Positions 17,219 to 25,346 of a DNA stretch of 64,000 bases are shown here, piece after piece. The first letter of the stretch is position 1. The number at the start of each line of letters is the position of its first letter. The notes under the pieces were generated by a model. It was not told the DNA's origin. It did no database searches and worked only from the letters and a program-made list of their open reading frames with translations. Source of the DNA: WHSW01 sp963781265 (GTDB lineage Bacteria > Actinomycetota > Thermoleophilia > Solirubrobacterales > 70-9); contig CAWAFH010000018.1 of NCBI GenBank assembly GCA_963781265.1, positions 806,001-870,000 on the forward strand, written 5' to 3'. The position numbers and the translations under genes were made by a program.

Positions 17219-17509
17219 ATCACGACCGAGACGATCGAGCGCCCGCGCAGCGCCGGACCCGGATCGGGAGTCGGCGGCAACTGGAACGTGATCGTCCTCA
17301 ACGACGACCACAACACGTTCGACCACGTCGCGCGCACCCTCGCCAACGTGATCCCCGGGGTCAGCCTCGACCGCGGCTACGGGTTCGCCGACCGGATCCA
17401 CAACGCGGGTCAGGCGATCGTCTGGACCGGCCAGCGCGAGCCGGCCGAGCTGTACTGGGAGCAGCTCTCGGCCGCGGGCCTGACGATGGCTCCGCTGGAG
17501 CGCTGCTGA
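17219..17509 (+). CDS. clpS: ClpS adaptor of ClpAP/ClpCP protease, probable ATC start
   Basis: ClpS hands N-degron substrates to the Clp unfoldase. The core is clear: N-W-N-V-I-V-L-N-D-D-H-N-T-F-D-H-V, then A-D-R-I-H-N-A-G-Q-A-I-V-W and the final strand L-T-M-A-P-L-E. The only usual in-frame start is the GTG at 17288, which would begin inside the first core strand and remove the N-terminal extension needed for substrate delivery. The frame is open upstream with no ATG, GTG or TTG, but an ATC at 17219 lies 6 nt after AGGGGA and gives 96 residues beginning x-T-T-E-T-I-E-R-P-R. I therefore propose a rare ATC start; a sequencing error is the alternative. A strong hairpin follows. Confidence 0.8.
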   Translation: MTTETIERPRSAGPGSGVGGNWNVIVLNDDHNTFDHVARTLANVIPGVSLDRGYGFADRIHNAGQAIVWTGQREPAELYWEQLSAAGLTMAPLERC

Positions 17510-17559
17510 CCCAAGCGCCGCGCCACCCCGCGCCCGCCACCCGCCGCCCGACCGCGCCG

Positions 17560-17612
17560 CCGCCGAGATTCATCTCAACCACCTCAGGGGTGGTCAGGAT
17601 GAAACTCGGCGG
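17560..17612. terminator. Bidirectional terminator hairpin
   Basis: A near-perfect inverted repeat between clpS and the convergent small gene. The left arm CCGCCGAG a TTCATC tca ACCACC pairs with the right arm GGTGGT cag GATGAA a CTCGGCGG around a 5-nt loop, 20 of 24 positions paired. The symmetry serves both strands. Confidence 0.7.
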
Positions 17613-17618
17613 TTCGGG

Positions 17619-17996
17619 TTAGTGGGCGCGGCGTGGGAGGCTGATGATCTGGCCCGCGGGCGAGCCGCCGACCGCCGGCCGGCCGCGACGACGCCCGATC
17701 AGGCGCAGGCCGCGCTCGCGCCGCCGGCCGCGGCGCCGGCGCAGCTGCGAGGCGCGCAGCCGCAGCATCGCCTGTAGCTCGCTGGTCGGGCGGAACGGGT
17801 CGGCGATCAGGTCATCGGTAGTCAGCGAGATCGCCGCGACCAGGCGGCCGTCGACCTCGGCGCCGAGCACGGGGCCCTCGGGCACCTGCCGGGTGTCGCG
17901 CTCGGCAAGCTCGGCGAGGCGCGCGGCGTCCGCGTCCGTGCGGTCCACCCGCCGGATGGTCATCGCCGTGTTGGTCTGGGTCTCGGTGCTGGTCAT
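17619..17996 (-). CDS. Small protein with GNAT-like half domain and basic tail
   Basis: A 125-residue protein. Residues 13-75 (T-I-R-R-V-D-R-T-D-A-D-A-A-R-L-A-E-L-A, then V-L-G-A-E-V-D-G-R-L-V-A-A-I-S-L, then I-A-D-P-F-R-P-T) match the first strands of acetyltransferase-like proteins but lack the acetyl-CoA loop. The C-terminus is Arg-rich (R-R-R-R-G-R-R-R-E-R-G) and may bind nucleic acid. The ATG is chosen because GAGGTGAGG lies just upstream; a longer frame adds 19 residues without support. Small proteins of this layout are common in actinobacteria; the function is unknown. Confidence 0.65.
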   Translation of the reverse strand: MTSTETQTNTAMTIRRVDRTDADAARLAELAERDTRQVPEGPVLGAEVDGRLVAAISLTTDDLIADPFRPTSELQAMLRLRASQLRRRRGRRRERGLRLIGRRRGRPAVGGSPAGQIISLPRRAH

Positions 17997-18095
17997 CTGC
18001 CTCACCTCGCTCGTCGGTTCGTGATCGACTTCAGGGTCCCGCGAACAGCGCATTAGCGCAACATGGAAGCTTGACCCCGTTGATAAGCTCGCCTA

Positions 18096-19034
18096 ATGCT
18101 TGATGTGAAGCGGCTGCGGATCCTGCGCGAGGTCGCCCAGCAGGGCTCGTTCTCCGCCGCCGGCGAGGCGCTCTACCTCTCGCAATCGGCGGTCAGCCAG
18201 CAGATCGCGACGCTCGAGCGCGAGGTCGGGATGAAGCTGCTCGACCGCACCCGCGAGGGCCCGAAGCTCACCGACGCCGGCCGGGTGCTCGTCTCCCACG
18301 CCGAGGCCGCGATCGCGCGCCTCGACGAGGCCGAGCGCGAGCTCGCCGCGATCGCCGGGCTCGAGGGCGGCGAGCTGCGCCTGGCGAGCTTTCCGAGCGC
18401 GAGCGCGACCCTGCTCACGGAGGCGGTCTCGACCTTCCACCGTCGCCACCCGGCCGTGCGCCTCAGCGTCGCCGACGCCGAGCCCGAGGAATCGCTGCCG
18501 CGCCTGCGGGCGGGCGAGCTCGACCTGGCGCTGAGCTTCGACTACAGCTCGCGCCCGAGCGAGGACGAGCGCGACCTCGAACGCCGCCTGGTGCTGACCG
18601 AGTCGATGCACGTGGCGCTGCCGAAGTCGCACGAGCTCGCCTCCCGCAGCGTCGTGCCGCTCGCCGAGCTCGCGGAGGTGGAATGGCTCTGTGGCTCGCG
18701 GCCGAGCAGCTGTGGCGAGGTCATCTTCGACGCCTGCCGCAGCGCCGGCTTCGAGCCGCGGATCGGCTTCGAGTCCGACGACTACCACGTCATGCAGGGG
18801 TTCATCGCCGCCGGGCTCGGCGTGACCCTGCTCCCCGACCTGGCGCTGGCGACCCTGCGTTCCGACCTCGTCGTGCGGCCGACCGACCCCGCGCCCCCCG
18901 AGCGGCGGGTGTGGGCGGCGGCGCGCGCGGAGGGCTCGCGCTCTCCCGCCACCGAGGAGATGCTCTCGATCCTGGTCGAGGTCGGCGAGTCGTTCGCGGC
19001 CCGCACCGCCAAGCGCCTGGAGCTCGCCGCCTAA
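18096..19034 (+). CDS. LysR family transcriptional regulator
   Basis: A 312-residue LysR regulator. The N-terminal winged helix runs from L-R-I-L-R-E-V-A to about residue 60, with recognition helix S-Q-S-A-V-S-Q-Q-I-A-T-L-E; the linker helix is Ala/Glu-rich, and the effector domain starts near G-E-L-R-L-A-S-F-P-S-A. The C-terminal subdomain shows G-F-I-A-A-G-L-G-V-T-L-L-P. No obvious target is adjacent; the divergent neighbour is a small protein. Its own control region must lie in the 99 nt upstream. Confidence 0.9.
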   Translation: MLDVKRLRILREVAQQGSFSAAGEALYLSQSAVSQQIATLEREVGMKLLDRTREGPKLTDAGRVLVSHAEAAIARLDEAERELAAIAGLEGGELRLASFPSASATLLTEAVSTFHRRHPAVRLSVADAEPEESLPRLRAGELDLALSFDYSSRPSEDERDLERRLVLTESMHVALPKSHELASRSVVPLAELAEVEWLCGSRPSSCGEVIFDACRSAGFEPRIGFESDDYHVMQGFIAAGLGVTLLPDLALATLRSDLVVRPTDPAPPERRVWAAARAEGSRSPATEEMLSILVEVGESFAARTAKRLELAA

Positions 19035-19056
19035 CCGCCGAGGCTCGCCGCAACCG

Positions 19057-21744
19057 CTAGCGACAGCTGCTGAGCTTGTCGGCCCGGTCTTTGGGGCAGT
19101 TGTCGTCGCCGGGACCGCCGGCCAGCCGGTCCGTCCCGGGGCCGCCGCGAAGCTCGTCGGCGCCCGCGCCGCCGGCCAGTGAGTCGTCGCCGCCGCCTCC
19201 GCGCAGGGAATCGCCGCCGCCTCCGGCGCAGATCACGTCGTCGCCGCCGCGGCCGCGGACGACGTCGTCGCCGCCGCCCGCGATGATCGAATCGATCCCC
19301 GAGTCGCCGACGATCGACTCGTCGTCGCCGGTGCCGACGTAGGTCGCGGCCACGCCCTTGCAGCTGCGGCTCTCCGGCTCCGGGACGGGCGGCCCCGGGA
19401 CCGTCGTCTGGTCCGCGCCGAAGAGGGCCGTGACGGTGCTGTCCGCCTCGCCGGCCACGACGTTGTGCGCCCTCGCGCCGCCGTCCGACCACGATTGCCA
19501 GAGCCAGTCGGTCGATGACTGTTGCTGGGGCGAGGCGGTGACCACGCTGTTGGACGCGCCGACGATCTCGGTTCTCGTCAGCGGGCTCGCGGCGGTCTCG
19601 TCGCCGAGCGTGACCTGCAGCCCGGGCGGGGAGGTCGCGACGGTGAGCCGGCTGGTGCGCGGGTTCAGCTGCAGGTCGGTCGATGCCGTGCGGCCGAACG
19701 AGTCGGTCGCCGTCAGGGTCACCAACAGATGCGACGGATACTCGTGCGGCGGGGCGGTGAAGCTGCCCGCGGCGACCCCGGAGCTCCCCGAGACGAAGTG
19801 GGCGTGGCAGCTGCTGGGGCAGTGCAGGAGGTCGATGCGCCAGTCGAGCGACGATGCCGGAAGCGCCCCGTCCTCCGGGTCGCTGGCGGAGCCCGCGAAG
19901 CTGATCGTGTCGCCGACCTTCCAGGTCGTCGCCGCTGAGGGGGTCGAGATCACCGGCACCGGCGGCGCGTTGTCGACGTTGATCGTGACGTCGTCGAACG
20001 CCTGGTTTTGAGCCGGGTCGGTGACGCGCAGCCGAGCGGTGTAGGACCCCTTCGACTGGTACGTGTGCGTGACCGTGATCCCGCTCGCGTCGTCGTAGGC
20101 GCCGTCACCGTCGAGATCCCAGTCGAAATCGAGCGACGCCTGGGGATCGTTGGGATCGCTCGAGCCCGCGCCGCTGAGGGTCACGTCGAGCGGGGCCTCA
20201 CCGCTATCCGGGTTCGCCGACGCGACGGCCGCCGGCCCCTGATAGGAGATCTTGCGGATCTCGCCGTCGATGATGTCGGCGTAGTACAGCGAGCCGCCGG
20301 GCCCGAACTGCAGGTCGACCGGGCCCCTCGCGTCCGGCCGGAAGCTCTGGACCGCGCTCGCGTCCGGGACGCCGTCGCCGTTGCCGTCGCGCATCACCCA
20401 GATGCAGTTGCGCGAGTAGTCGCCGAAGAAGAGCGCCTTCCGATAGGTGGCGGGGAAGGAGCTGTTGTTCTCGAACGCGAGCCCGGAGGTGGACGAGGAT
20501 CCGCTGTCGCAGGTGTCGCCCGGGAACGCGGGCTGGAAGTGCGTGTAGGCGAAGACCGGCGAGACGGTGGGCTGCAGGGACTCCTCGGCGTAGAGGTCGT
20601 CGCAGATCGTCAGCCCCTGCCACTGATAGCCCCCCTGGCGTCCGAACCCCTCGTAACAGGGCCAGCCGAAGTTCCGCGCGCTTCCCGGCGAGATCGGCGG
20701 CACGCGGTTGATCTCCTCGAAGTCGCCCCAGCCGACATCGCCGACCCAGAGCTCGTCGGTGCCCGGGCGGATCGCGATCCGGAACGGATTGCGAAAGCCG
20801 TAGGCAAGGATCCGTCTGGCGTTGGTGTCCGGGCCGGTCAGCGGGTTGCCGGCGGCGGGATTGCCGTTCTGCGGGTTGATCCGGATCACGCTGCCGTCGA
20901 GCCCGGTCGGGTCGCTGGACGTGCGCAGGTCCTGCGACCGCAGCACCCCGCCCTCGGCGCTCGGCGGCGACAGGGCCACGCCGACCCCGCCGGGCGGGTC
21001 GCCGCAGGGGTTCTTCGGGATCCCCCACTGGCCCCAGTCGGCGTCGCCGTAGATCGCGGCATCGCCGGCGCTGACGTACAGGTTCCCCTGCGTGTCGAAG
21101 GCCATCGACCCGATCGAGTGGCTGGCGAACTGCTGGCACCACTGGTCCGTGATCAGCGTCTGCGAGCCGACGACCTGATGCAGGTTCGACGAGAGCTGCA
21201 GGCGCACCAGCTTCGCGCTCGCCACGCAGCCGTCGCTGAGCGGCCCCGGCTGCTCGGCGTCGGGTGGGCTCACCGGCCCCGGGCAGTCGTCGTTGGTCCC
21301 GTCGAGCGTCGGCCAGCGGGGGACGCTGCCGCCGATCACCGCGTTGCGCGTGTAGAGGGCGTAGAGAAAGCGGTTGGAGGCGAAGCTCGGGTCGAGCGCG
21401 ATCCCGAGCAGGCCCCGGTCCCAGGTGTTGTAGACCTCGCCGCGGAGGTCGGCGACGATGTGCGCGTTCGGGTCGCCGACGCTGTCGAACTCCTTGATCA
21501 GCCCGCTCTTCTCGGCGACGATCACCTGACCGCCGGGCGCGAAGCGGACCGCGGTCGGAACCTCGAGGCCGCCGATCGCCGTCGACTCGGTGAACCCCGC
21601 CGGCAGCGCCTGGGCGCCGGCGGCCGGCACGGCGAACGCGAGCAGACAACCGAGCGCGAGCGCCGAACGGCGCGCGCCTGAGCCCCCTGATCTGCTTGCG
21701 CGGGCGCCCGACCCCGTCGAGCCGCGCCGCCGATACGTTCGCAT
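19057..21744 (-). CDS. Secreted PQQ-type sugar dehydrogenase with PKD and RTX-like repeats
   Basis: An 895-residue exported protein. The Arg-rich N-terminus and hydrophobic core ending near P-A-A-G-A-Q-A form a signal peptide. Residues 50-480 are a six-bladed propeller of the soluble aldose dehydrogenase family (G-L-E-V-P-T-A-V-R-F-A-P-G-G, D-R-G-L-L-G-I-A-L-D-P-S-F, A-Y-G-F-R-N-P-F-R-I-A). A PKD domain follows (W-D-L-D-G-D-G-A-Y-D-D, then H-T-Y), then further beta domains. The last 100 residues hold RTX-like calcium repeats (G-G-G-D-D, G-G-x-G-x-D). I chose the ATG with GGGGG just upstream; a TTG seven codons earlier is possible. It probably oxidises extracellular sugars. Confidence 0.82.
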   Translation of the reverse strand: MRTYRRRGSTGSGARASRSGGSGARRSALALGCLLAFAVPAAGAQALPAGFTESTAIGGLEVPTAVRFAPGGQVIVAEKSGLIKEFDSVGDPNAHIVADLRGEVYNTWDRGLLGIALDPSFASNRFLYALYTRNAVIGGSVPRWPTLDGTNDDCPGPVSPPDAEQPGPLSDGCVASAKLVRLQLSSNLHQVVGSQTLITDQWCQQFASHSIGSMAFDTQGNLYVSAGDAAIYGDADWGQWGIPKNPCGDPPGGVGVALSPPSAEGGVLRSQDLRTSSDPTGLDGSVIRINPQNGNPAAGNPLTGPDTNARRILAYGFRNPFRIAIRPGTDELWVGDVGWGDFEEINRVPPISPGSARNFGWPCYEGFGRQGGYQWQGLTICDDLYAEESLQPTVSPVFAYTHFQPAFPGDTCDSGSSSTSGLAFENNSSFPATYRKALFFGDYSRNCIWVMRDGNGDGVPDASAVQSFRPDARGPVDLQFGPGGSLYYADIIDGEIRKISYQGPAAVASANPDSGEAPLDVTLSGAGSSDPNDPQASLDFDWDLDGDGAYDDASGITVTHTYQSKGSYTARLRVTDPAQNQAFDDVTINVDNAPPVPVISTPSAATTWKVGDTISFAGSASDPEDGALPASSLDWRIDLLHCPSSCHAHFVSGSSGVAAGSFTAPPHEYPSHLLVTLTATDSFGRTASTDLQLNPRTSRLTVATSPPGLQVTLGDETAASPLTRTEIVGASNSVVTASPQQQSSTDWLWQSWSDGGARAHNVVAGEADSTVTALFGADQTTVPGPPVPEPESRSCKGVAATYVGTGDDESIVGDSGIDSIIAGGGDDVVRGRGGDDVICAGGGGDSLRGGGGDDSLAGGAGADELRGGPGTDRLAGGPGDDNCPKDRADKLSSCR

Positions 21745-21883
21745 CCGAATAAGCCCCCGTGCCAACGCTTGTTTGGAAACTAACTCAGCGCAGTGCGCAG
21801 ACCTTGCGCCTTTTGGCTCGGGCCGTCGGCGTCGGGGTTCGCTAGTTGCGACTTTCCCGACCCCGGAACGGCCGTCTGCGGCG

Positions 21884-22207
21884 CTAGGCGGGGTGGCCGT
21901 TGGTGCTCAGCTTCGCCTCGGCGACGCGCGCGTGCCAGTGGGCGTCGACCGGCTTGTGGTAGTAGCTGAGCGCCGCCTGGCGCAGCGCGGACAGCTCGTC
22001 CGAGAACCACCAGCGCTCGTGGTCGGCACGGCTCTCCCAGACGGTCGTCTGGCGGATGTGGAGCGTGTCGTCCTCGTTGCGGGTCAAGAACGCGGCCTTG
22101 GCGCCGTACGCGAGGGCGCGGTCGAGCGCCGGGGTCCAGAGCTCGAGGAAGGCGTCACGCCGCCACGGCGTCACGTGCCATTCGATGTAGTGGACCTCCT
22201 CGGCCAT
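21884..22207 (-). CDS. Dimeric alpha/beta-barrel (ABM-like) protein
   Basis: A 107-residue single-domain protein. It opens H-Y-I-E-W-H-V-T-P-W-R-R-D-A-F-L-E-L-W and later has T-T-V-W-E-S-R-A-D-H-E-R-W-W-F-S-D-E-L, the strand-helix order and aromatic pattern of antibiotic-biosynthesis-monooxygenase-like proteins. No catalytic residue can be assigned. It lies 23 nt downstream of the Ccr-like gene on the same strand, so it is probably in that operon. Confidence 0.6.
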   Translation of the reverse strand: MAEEVHYIEWHVTPWRRDAFLELWTPALDRALAYGAKAAFLTRNEDDTLHIRQTTVWESRADHERWWFSDELSALRQAALSYYHKPVDAHWHARVAEAKLSTNGHPA

Positions 22208-22230
22208 CGCTCAGAACACTATCGAGTGGT

Positions 22231-23499
22231 TCAGGCGCCGACCTCGGCCCAGATCGCCCCGTCGCCGTCCTCGCGCTTGCCCTCGGTGTCGTCGGCGGCG
22301 CCGACCCGGATCGCGATCTTGCCCGCGTGCTTGTTGTCGTGCAGCAGCTGGTGGGCCGCGGGAACGCCGGCGAAGTCCATCGAGCGCCAGAGGACCGGGC
22401 GGATCTTGCCCTCCGCCATCAGCTGGTTCGCGCGCATGCACTCATACGCGTTGGCGAAGTGCGAGCCGATGATCTCCTTCTGCTTCATCCACAGGTAGCG
22501 GACGTCGAAGTCGAGGTTGTAGCCGGAGGTCGCGCCGCAGATCACGACCTTGCCGAACGGCTTCACCGTGAACACCGAGGTCGGGAAGGTCGCCTGGCCG
22601 ACGTGCTCGAAGACGATGTCGGGCGCGTCACCGAGGATCTCCTTCACCCGCTTGGCGAAAGCGCGCGAGGCCTTGAACCGCTCCTTGTCGGCGGCCGGGT
22701 CGGCGGCCGGGTGGTTCGCGTCGGTGCGCATCATCGCGCCGAACTCGTTGCGGTTGATGTAGTCGACGGCTCCGAGCTGCTTGACCAGATCACCCTTCTC
22801 GTCGGAGGAGACCACGCCGACGGCGTTGGCCCCGGCGGCCTTGCACAGCTGGGTCGCGAACACGCCGAGCCCGCCGGCGGCGCCCCAGATCAGCACGTTG
22901 TGGCCGGGCTGCAGATGGCAGCGGTCGATCAGCATCCGGTAGGCGGTGAAGTAGGTCAGACCGTAGGCCGAGGACTCGACCCAGGAGAGGTTGCGCGGCT
23001 TCTCCAGCAACTGCTGGGCCTGGACCTTGGTGAACTGCGCGAACGAGCCCCACGTGGTCTCGTAGCCCCAGATCATCTGGCTCGGGGCCGCGAGCGGGTC
23101 GTGGCCGTGCACCTCGACGTCCTCGTATGAGGCCTGGTTGCAGTGGACGACGACCTCGTCGCCGGGCTTCCACTTCGTCACCCCCTCGCCGACCTTCCAG
23201 ACGATCCCGGACGCATCGGAGCCGCCGATGTGGTGACCGGTCTCGGGATGGTCGCCGTAGGCGAACACGGAGACCGGGGTGCCGAGCGCGGCCCAGACGT
23301 TGTTGAAGTTGACCCCCGCGGCCATCACCCGGACGATCACCTCGAAGGCGCCCGGCTCGGGCACCTCGATCTGCTCGAGCTCGAATGCCTGCAGCGGCTC
23401 ACCCTCGCGTTCCTGGCGGATCACCCAGGCGGCCATCGTCTCGGGCAGCGTGCCCGGCTCGACCTGGAGTTTGGCGACTTCGGTTACGTCTACGGCCAC
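22231..23499 (-). CDS. ccr: Crotonyl-CoA carboxylase/reductase-like enzyme
   Basis: A 422-residue member of the medium-chain reductase group to which crotonyl-CoA carboxylase/reductase belongs; that enzyme converts crotonyl-CoA, CO2 and NADPH to ethylmalonyl-CoA. Diagnostic segments are G-V-N-F-N-N-V-W, G-G-S-D-A-S-G-I-V, W-G-Y-E-T-T-W-G-S-F-A-Q-F, V-L-I-W-G-A-A-G-G-L-G and I-I-G-S-H-F-A-N. In characterised Ccr, the CO2 pocket uses Asn, Phe, Glu and His; here the Asn (around N64-N67), Glu147 and His347 appear kept, but the Phe position is Tyr146. The GTG start has GAGGGAGA upstream. A pure enoyl-CoA reductase remains possible. Confidence 0.82.
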   Translation of the reverse strand: MAVDVTEVAKLQVEPGTLPETMAAWVIRQEREGEPLQAFELEQIEVPEPGAFEVIVRVMAAGVNFNNVWAALGTPVSVFAYGDHPETGHHIGGSDASGIVWKVGEGVTKWKPGDEVVVHCNQASYEDVEVHGHDPLAAPSQMIWGYETTWGSFAQFTKVQAQQLLEKPRNLSWVESSAYGLTYFTAYRMLIDRCHLQPGHNVLIWGAAGGLGVFATQLCKAAGANAVGVVSSDEKGDLVKQLGAVDYINRNEFGAMMRTDANHPAADPAADKERFKASRAFAKRVKEILGDAPDIVFEHVGQATFPTSVFTVKPFGKVVICGATSGYNLDFDVRYLWMKQKEIIGSHFANAYECMRANQLMAEGKIRPVLWRSMDFAGVPAAHQLLHDNKHAGKIAIRVGAADDTEGKREDGDGAIWAEVGA

Positions 23500-23567
23500 G
23501 GTTCTCCCTCTTGTTGGGCGTCGTTTCGGTACGAAGAGCGCGCGGATCGTAGCGACGGGTGGGCAGA

Positions 23568-24740
23568 ATGGGGCAGGTGGAGGCCTTCGAGCTCACCGAC
23601 GGCGGGCAGAGCGCCGACGAGGTCGCCGAGCGTGTCGTCTCGTTCCTGCGCCCCGCGCAGCGCTCGCTCGAGCTCGCGCTGTACGACATCCGCCTGCCCG
23701 GCGCGGTGGGCGACCGCGTCGCCGACGAGCTCCGTGCCGCCGCCGCGCGCGGGGTCCGGATCCGGCTCGTCTACAACGTCGACACGGCGCGCCCGCCGGC
23801 CATCCACCCGCCGCCGGCGACCCGGCCGGAGCTGCTGCATCAACTGCCGATCGAGGACCGGGCGGTCCCGGGCGTCCCGGACCTGATGCACCACAAGTAC
23901 GTGGTCCGTGACGGCGAGGCCGTGCTCAGCGGCTCGACCAACTGGACGACCGACTCGTGGACCCGCCAGGAGAACGTGATCGTCACGGTCGAGTCGGCCG
24001 CCCTCGCGGCCGCCTTCGCCGCCAACTTCGAGGAGCTGTGGGAGCGGCGCGATGTCGAGCGCTCGGGGCGGATCGAACCCGCCGCGGTCGACCTCGGCGG
24101 CGGGCGCACGGCGCGCGCCTGGTTCACGCCCGGTTACGGGACCGACCTCTCCCAGGCGATCGCGAGCGCGATCGCGGGAGCCCGCCGCCGGGTCCGGATC
24201 GCCTCGCCGGTGATCACCTCGGCGCCGGTGCTCGCGACGCTCGCCGAGCTCGGCGTCCGCGGCGGCGTCGACATCGCCGGGGTCATCGACGAGCCGCAGA
24301 CCGACGCCGTCTACGGCCAATGGGCGACCAACGGCGTCTCCGCCTGGAAGATCCCGCTGCTCGCGAAGGCGCTGTCGCTGCTCCCGTTCTCGGGCAAGAA
24401 CTCCACCCCGTGGGGCCCGGCGACGGTCCACGACTTCATGCACGCCAAGGTCACGGTCGCTGACGACACCGTGTTCGTCGGCTCGTTCAACCTCTCCCGC
24501 TCGGGCGAGCGCAACGCCGAGAACGTGCTCGAGCTGCACGACCCGCGGCTGGCGGAGCAGATGGCTTCGTTCGTGGACGCGGTGCGGGCGCGCTACCCGC
24601 GGACGTCGGTCCCGACGCAGGCGATGTCGACGATCTCCGAGGTCTCCTCGGCGAGCGTCGGGAGCTCGAAATCGGCCACCGAGATCCGCCCGGGGTCCAG
24701 CAGCTCGGCGCGAACCCAGTCGAGCAGCCCAGACCAGTAG
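23568..24740 (+). CDS. Phospholipase D-like (HKD) family protein
   Basis: A 390-residue protein with two phospholipase D half-domains. HKD motifs are H-H-K-Y-V-V-R-D-G (about residue 112) followed by G-S-T-N-W-T, and M-H-A-K-V-T-V-A-D-D followed by G-S-F-N-L-S. It has no signal peptide, so a cytoplasmic nuclease or phosphodiesterase is as likely as a lipase. The ATG is used; a GTG three codons earlier is possible. The domain ends near A-R-Y-P-R, but the frame runs 45 residues further, Ser-rich and antisense to the convergent LOG gene, so this tail looks like read-through of a lost stop. Confidence 0.82.
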   Translation: MGQVEAFELTDGGQSADEVAERVVSFLRPAQRSLELALYDIRLPGAVGDRVADELRAAAARGVRIRLVYNVDTARPPAIHPPPATRPELLHQLPIEDRAVPGVPDLMHHKYVVRDGEAVLSGSTNWTTDSWTRQENVIVTVESAALAAAFAANFEELWERRDVERSGRIEPAAVDLGGGRTARAWFTPGYGTDLSQAIASAIAGARRRVRIASPVITSAPVLATLAELGVRGGVDIAGVIDEPQTDAVYGQWATNGVSAWKIPLLAKALSLLPFSGKNSTPWGPATVHDFMHAKVTVADDTVFVGSFNLSRSGERNAENVLELHDPRLAEQMASFVDAVRARYPRTSVPTQAMSTISEVSSASVGSSKSATEIRPGSSSSARTQSSSPDQ

Positions 24741-25297
24741 TCGCGCCCGACGAGAACCACCGGGTGGTCGACCGCCTCGCCGGTCTGGATCAGGGTCATG
24801 ACCTCGAACAGCTCGTCGAGGGTCCCGTAGCCGCCGGGCATCGCGACGATCGAGCGCGAGTAGCGCACGAACATCAGCTTGCGGGTGAAGAAGTACTCGA
24901 ACGTGAGCCCGATGTCGCAGTACGGGTTCATCGCCTGCTCGTGGGGGAGCAGGATGTTGAGGCCGACCGAGGTCGCGCCCGCATCGCGGGCGCCGCGGTT
25001 GGCGGCCTCCATCAGGCCGGGCCCGCCGCCGGTGACCACGGTGAAGCCGGCCTCGCCGATCGCGCGGCCGATCTCGCGGGTGCGCGCGTAGAGCGGGTCG
25101 CTTTGCGAGGTGCGGGCCGAGCCGAACACGCAGACCGCGGGGCCGATCTCGCCGAGCGCCTCGAACCCGCGTCGAAACTCGGCATCGATCAACTCCAGGC
25201 GCTCCGCGTCGGTCCTCGTGGAGGCGACCGCCGGGTACTCGGCGCAGATGATCTCCTCGCCCAGGGTGGGGGGCGAGACCGGGGCTGAATCGCTCAT
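24593..25297 (-). CDS. LOG family protein (TIGR00730 type)
   Basis: A 234-residue Rossmann-fold protein of the 'lysine decarboxylase-like' LOG family, whose known members are cytokinin riboside 5'-monophosphate phosphoribohydrolases. The signatures are V-T-G-G-G-P-G-L-M-E-A-A-N and M-P-G-G-Y-G-T-L-D-E-L-F-E-V-M-T, which hold the catalytic Arg/Glu pair of the family. The last 148 nt overlap the convergent phospholipase D-like gene. In bacteria the role is often nucleotide salvage rather than hormone production. Confidence 0.88.
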   Translation of the reverse strand: MSDSAPVSPPTLGEEIICAEYPAVASTRTDAERLELIDAEFRRGFEALGEIGPAVCVFGSARTSQSDPLYARTREIGRAIGEAGFTVVTGGGPGLMEAANRGARDAGATSVGLNILLPHEQAMNPYCDIGLTFEYFFTRKLMFVRYSRSIVAMPGGYGTLDELFEVMTLIQTGEAVDHPVVLVGRDYWSGLLDWVRAELLDPGRISVADFELPTLAEETSEIVDIACVGTDVRG

Positions 25298-25346
25298 TGC
25301 AGTGTCAGGTTCGCGTCCGAGGGGCCGACTACCTTCGCAAGTTCCC

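Noticed and set aside
18071..18099. Promoter TTGACC-17-TAATGC before the LysR gene
   Set aside because: The -10 candidate overlaps the start codon, which would place transcription inside the conserved N-terminus.
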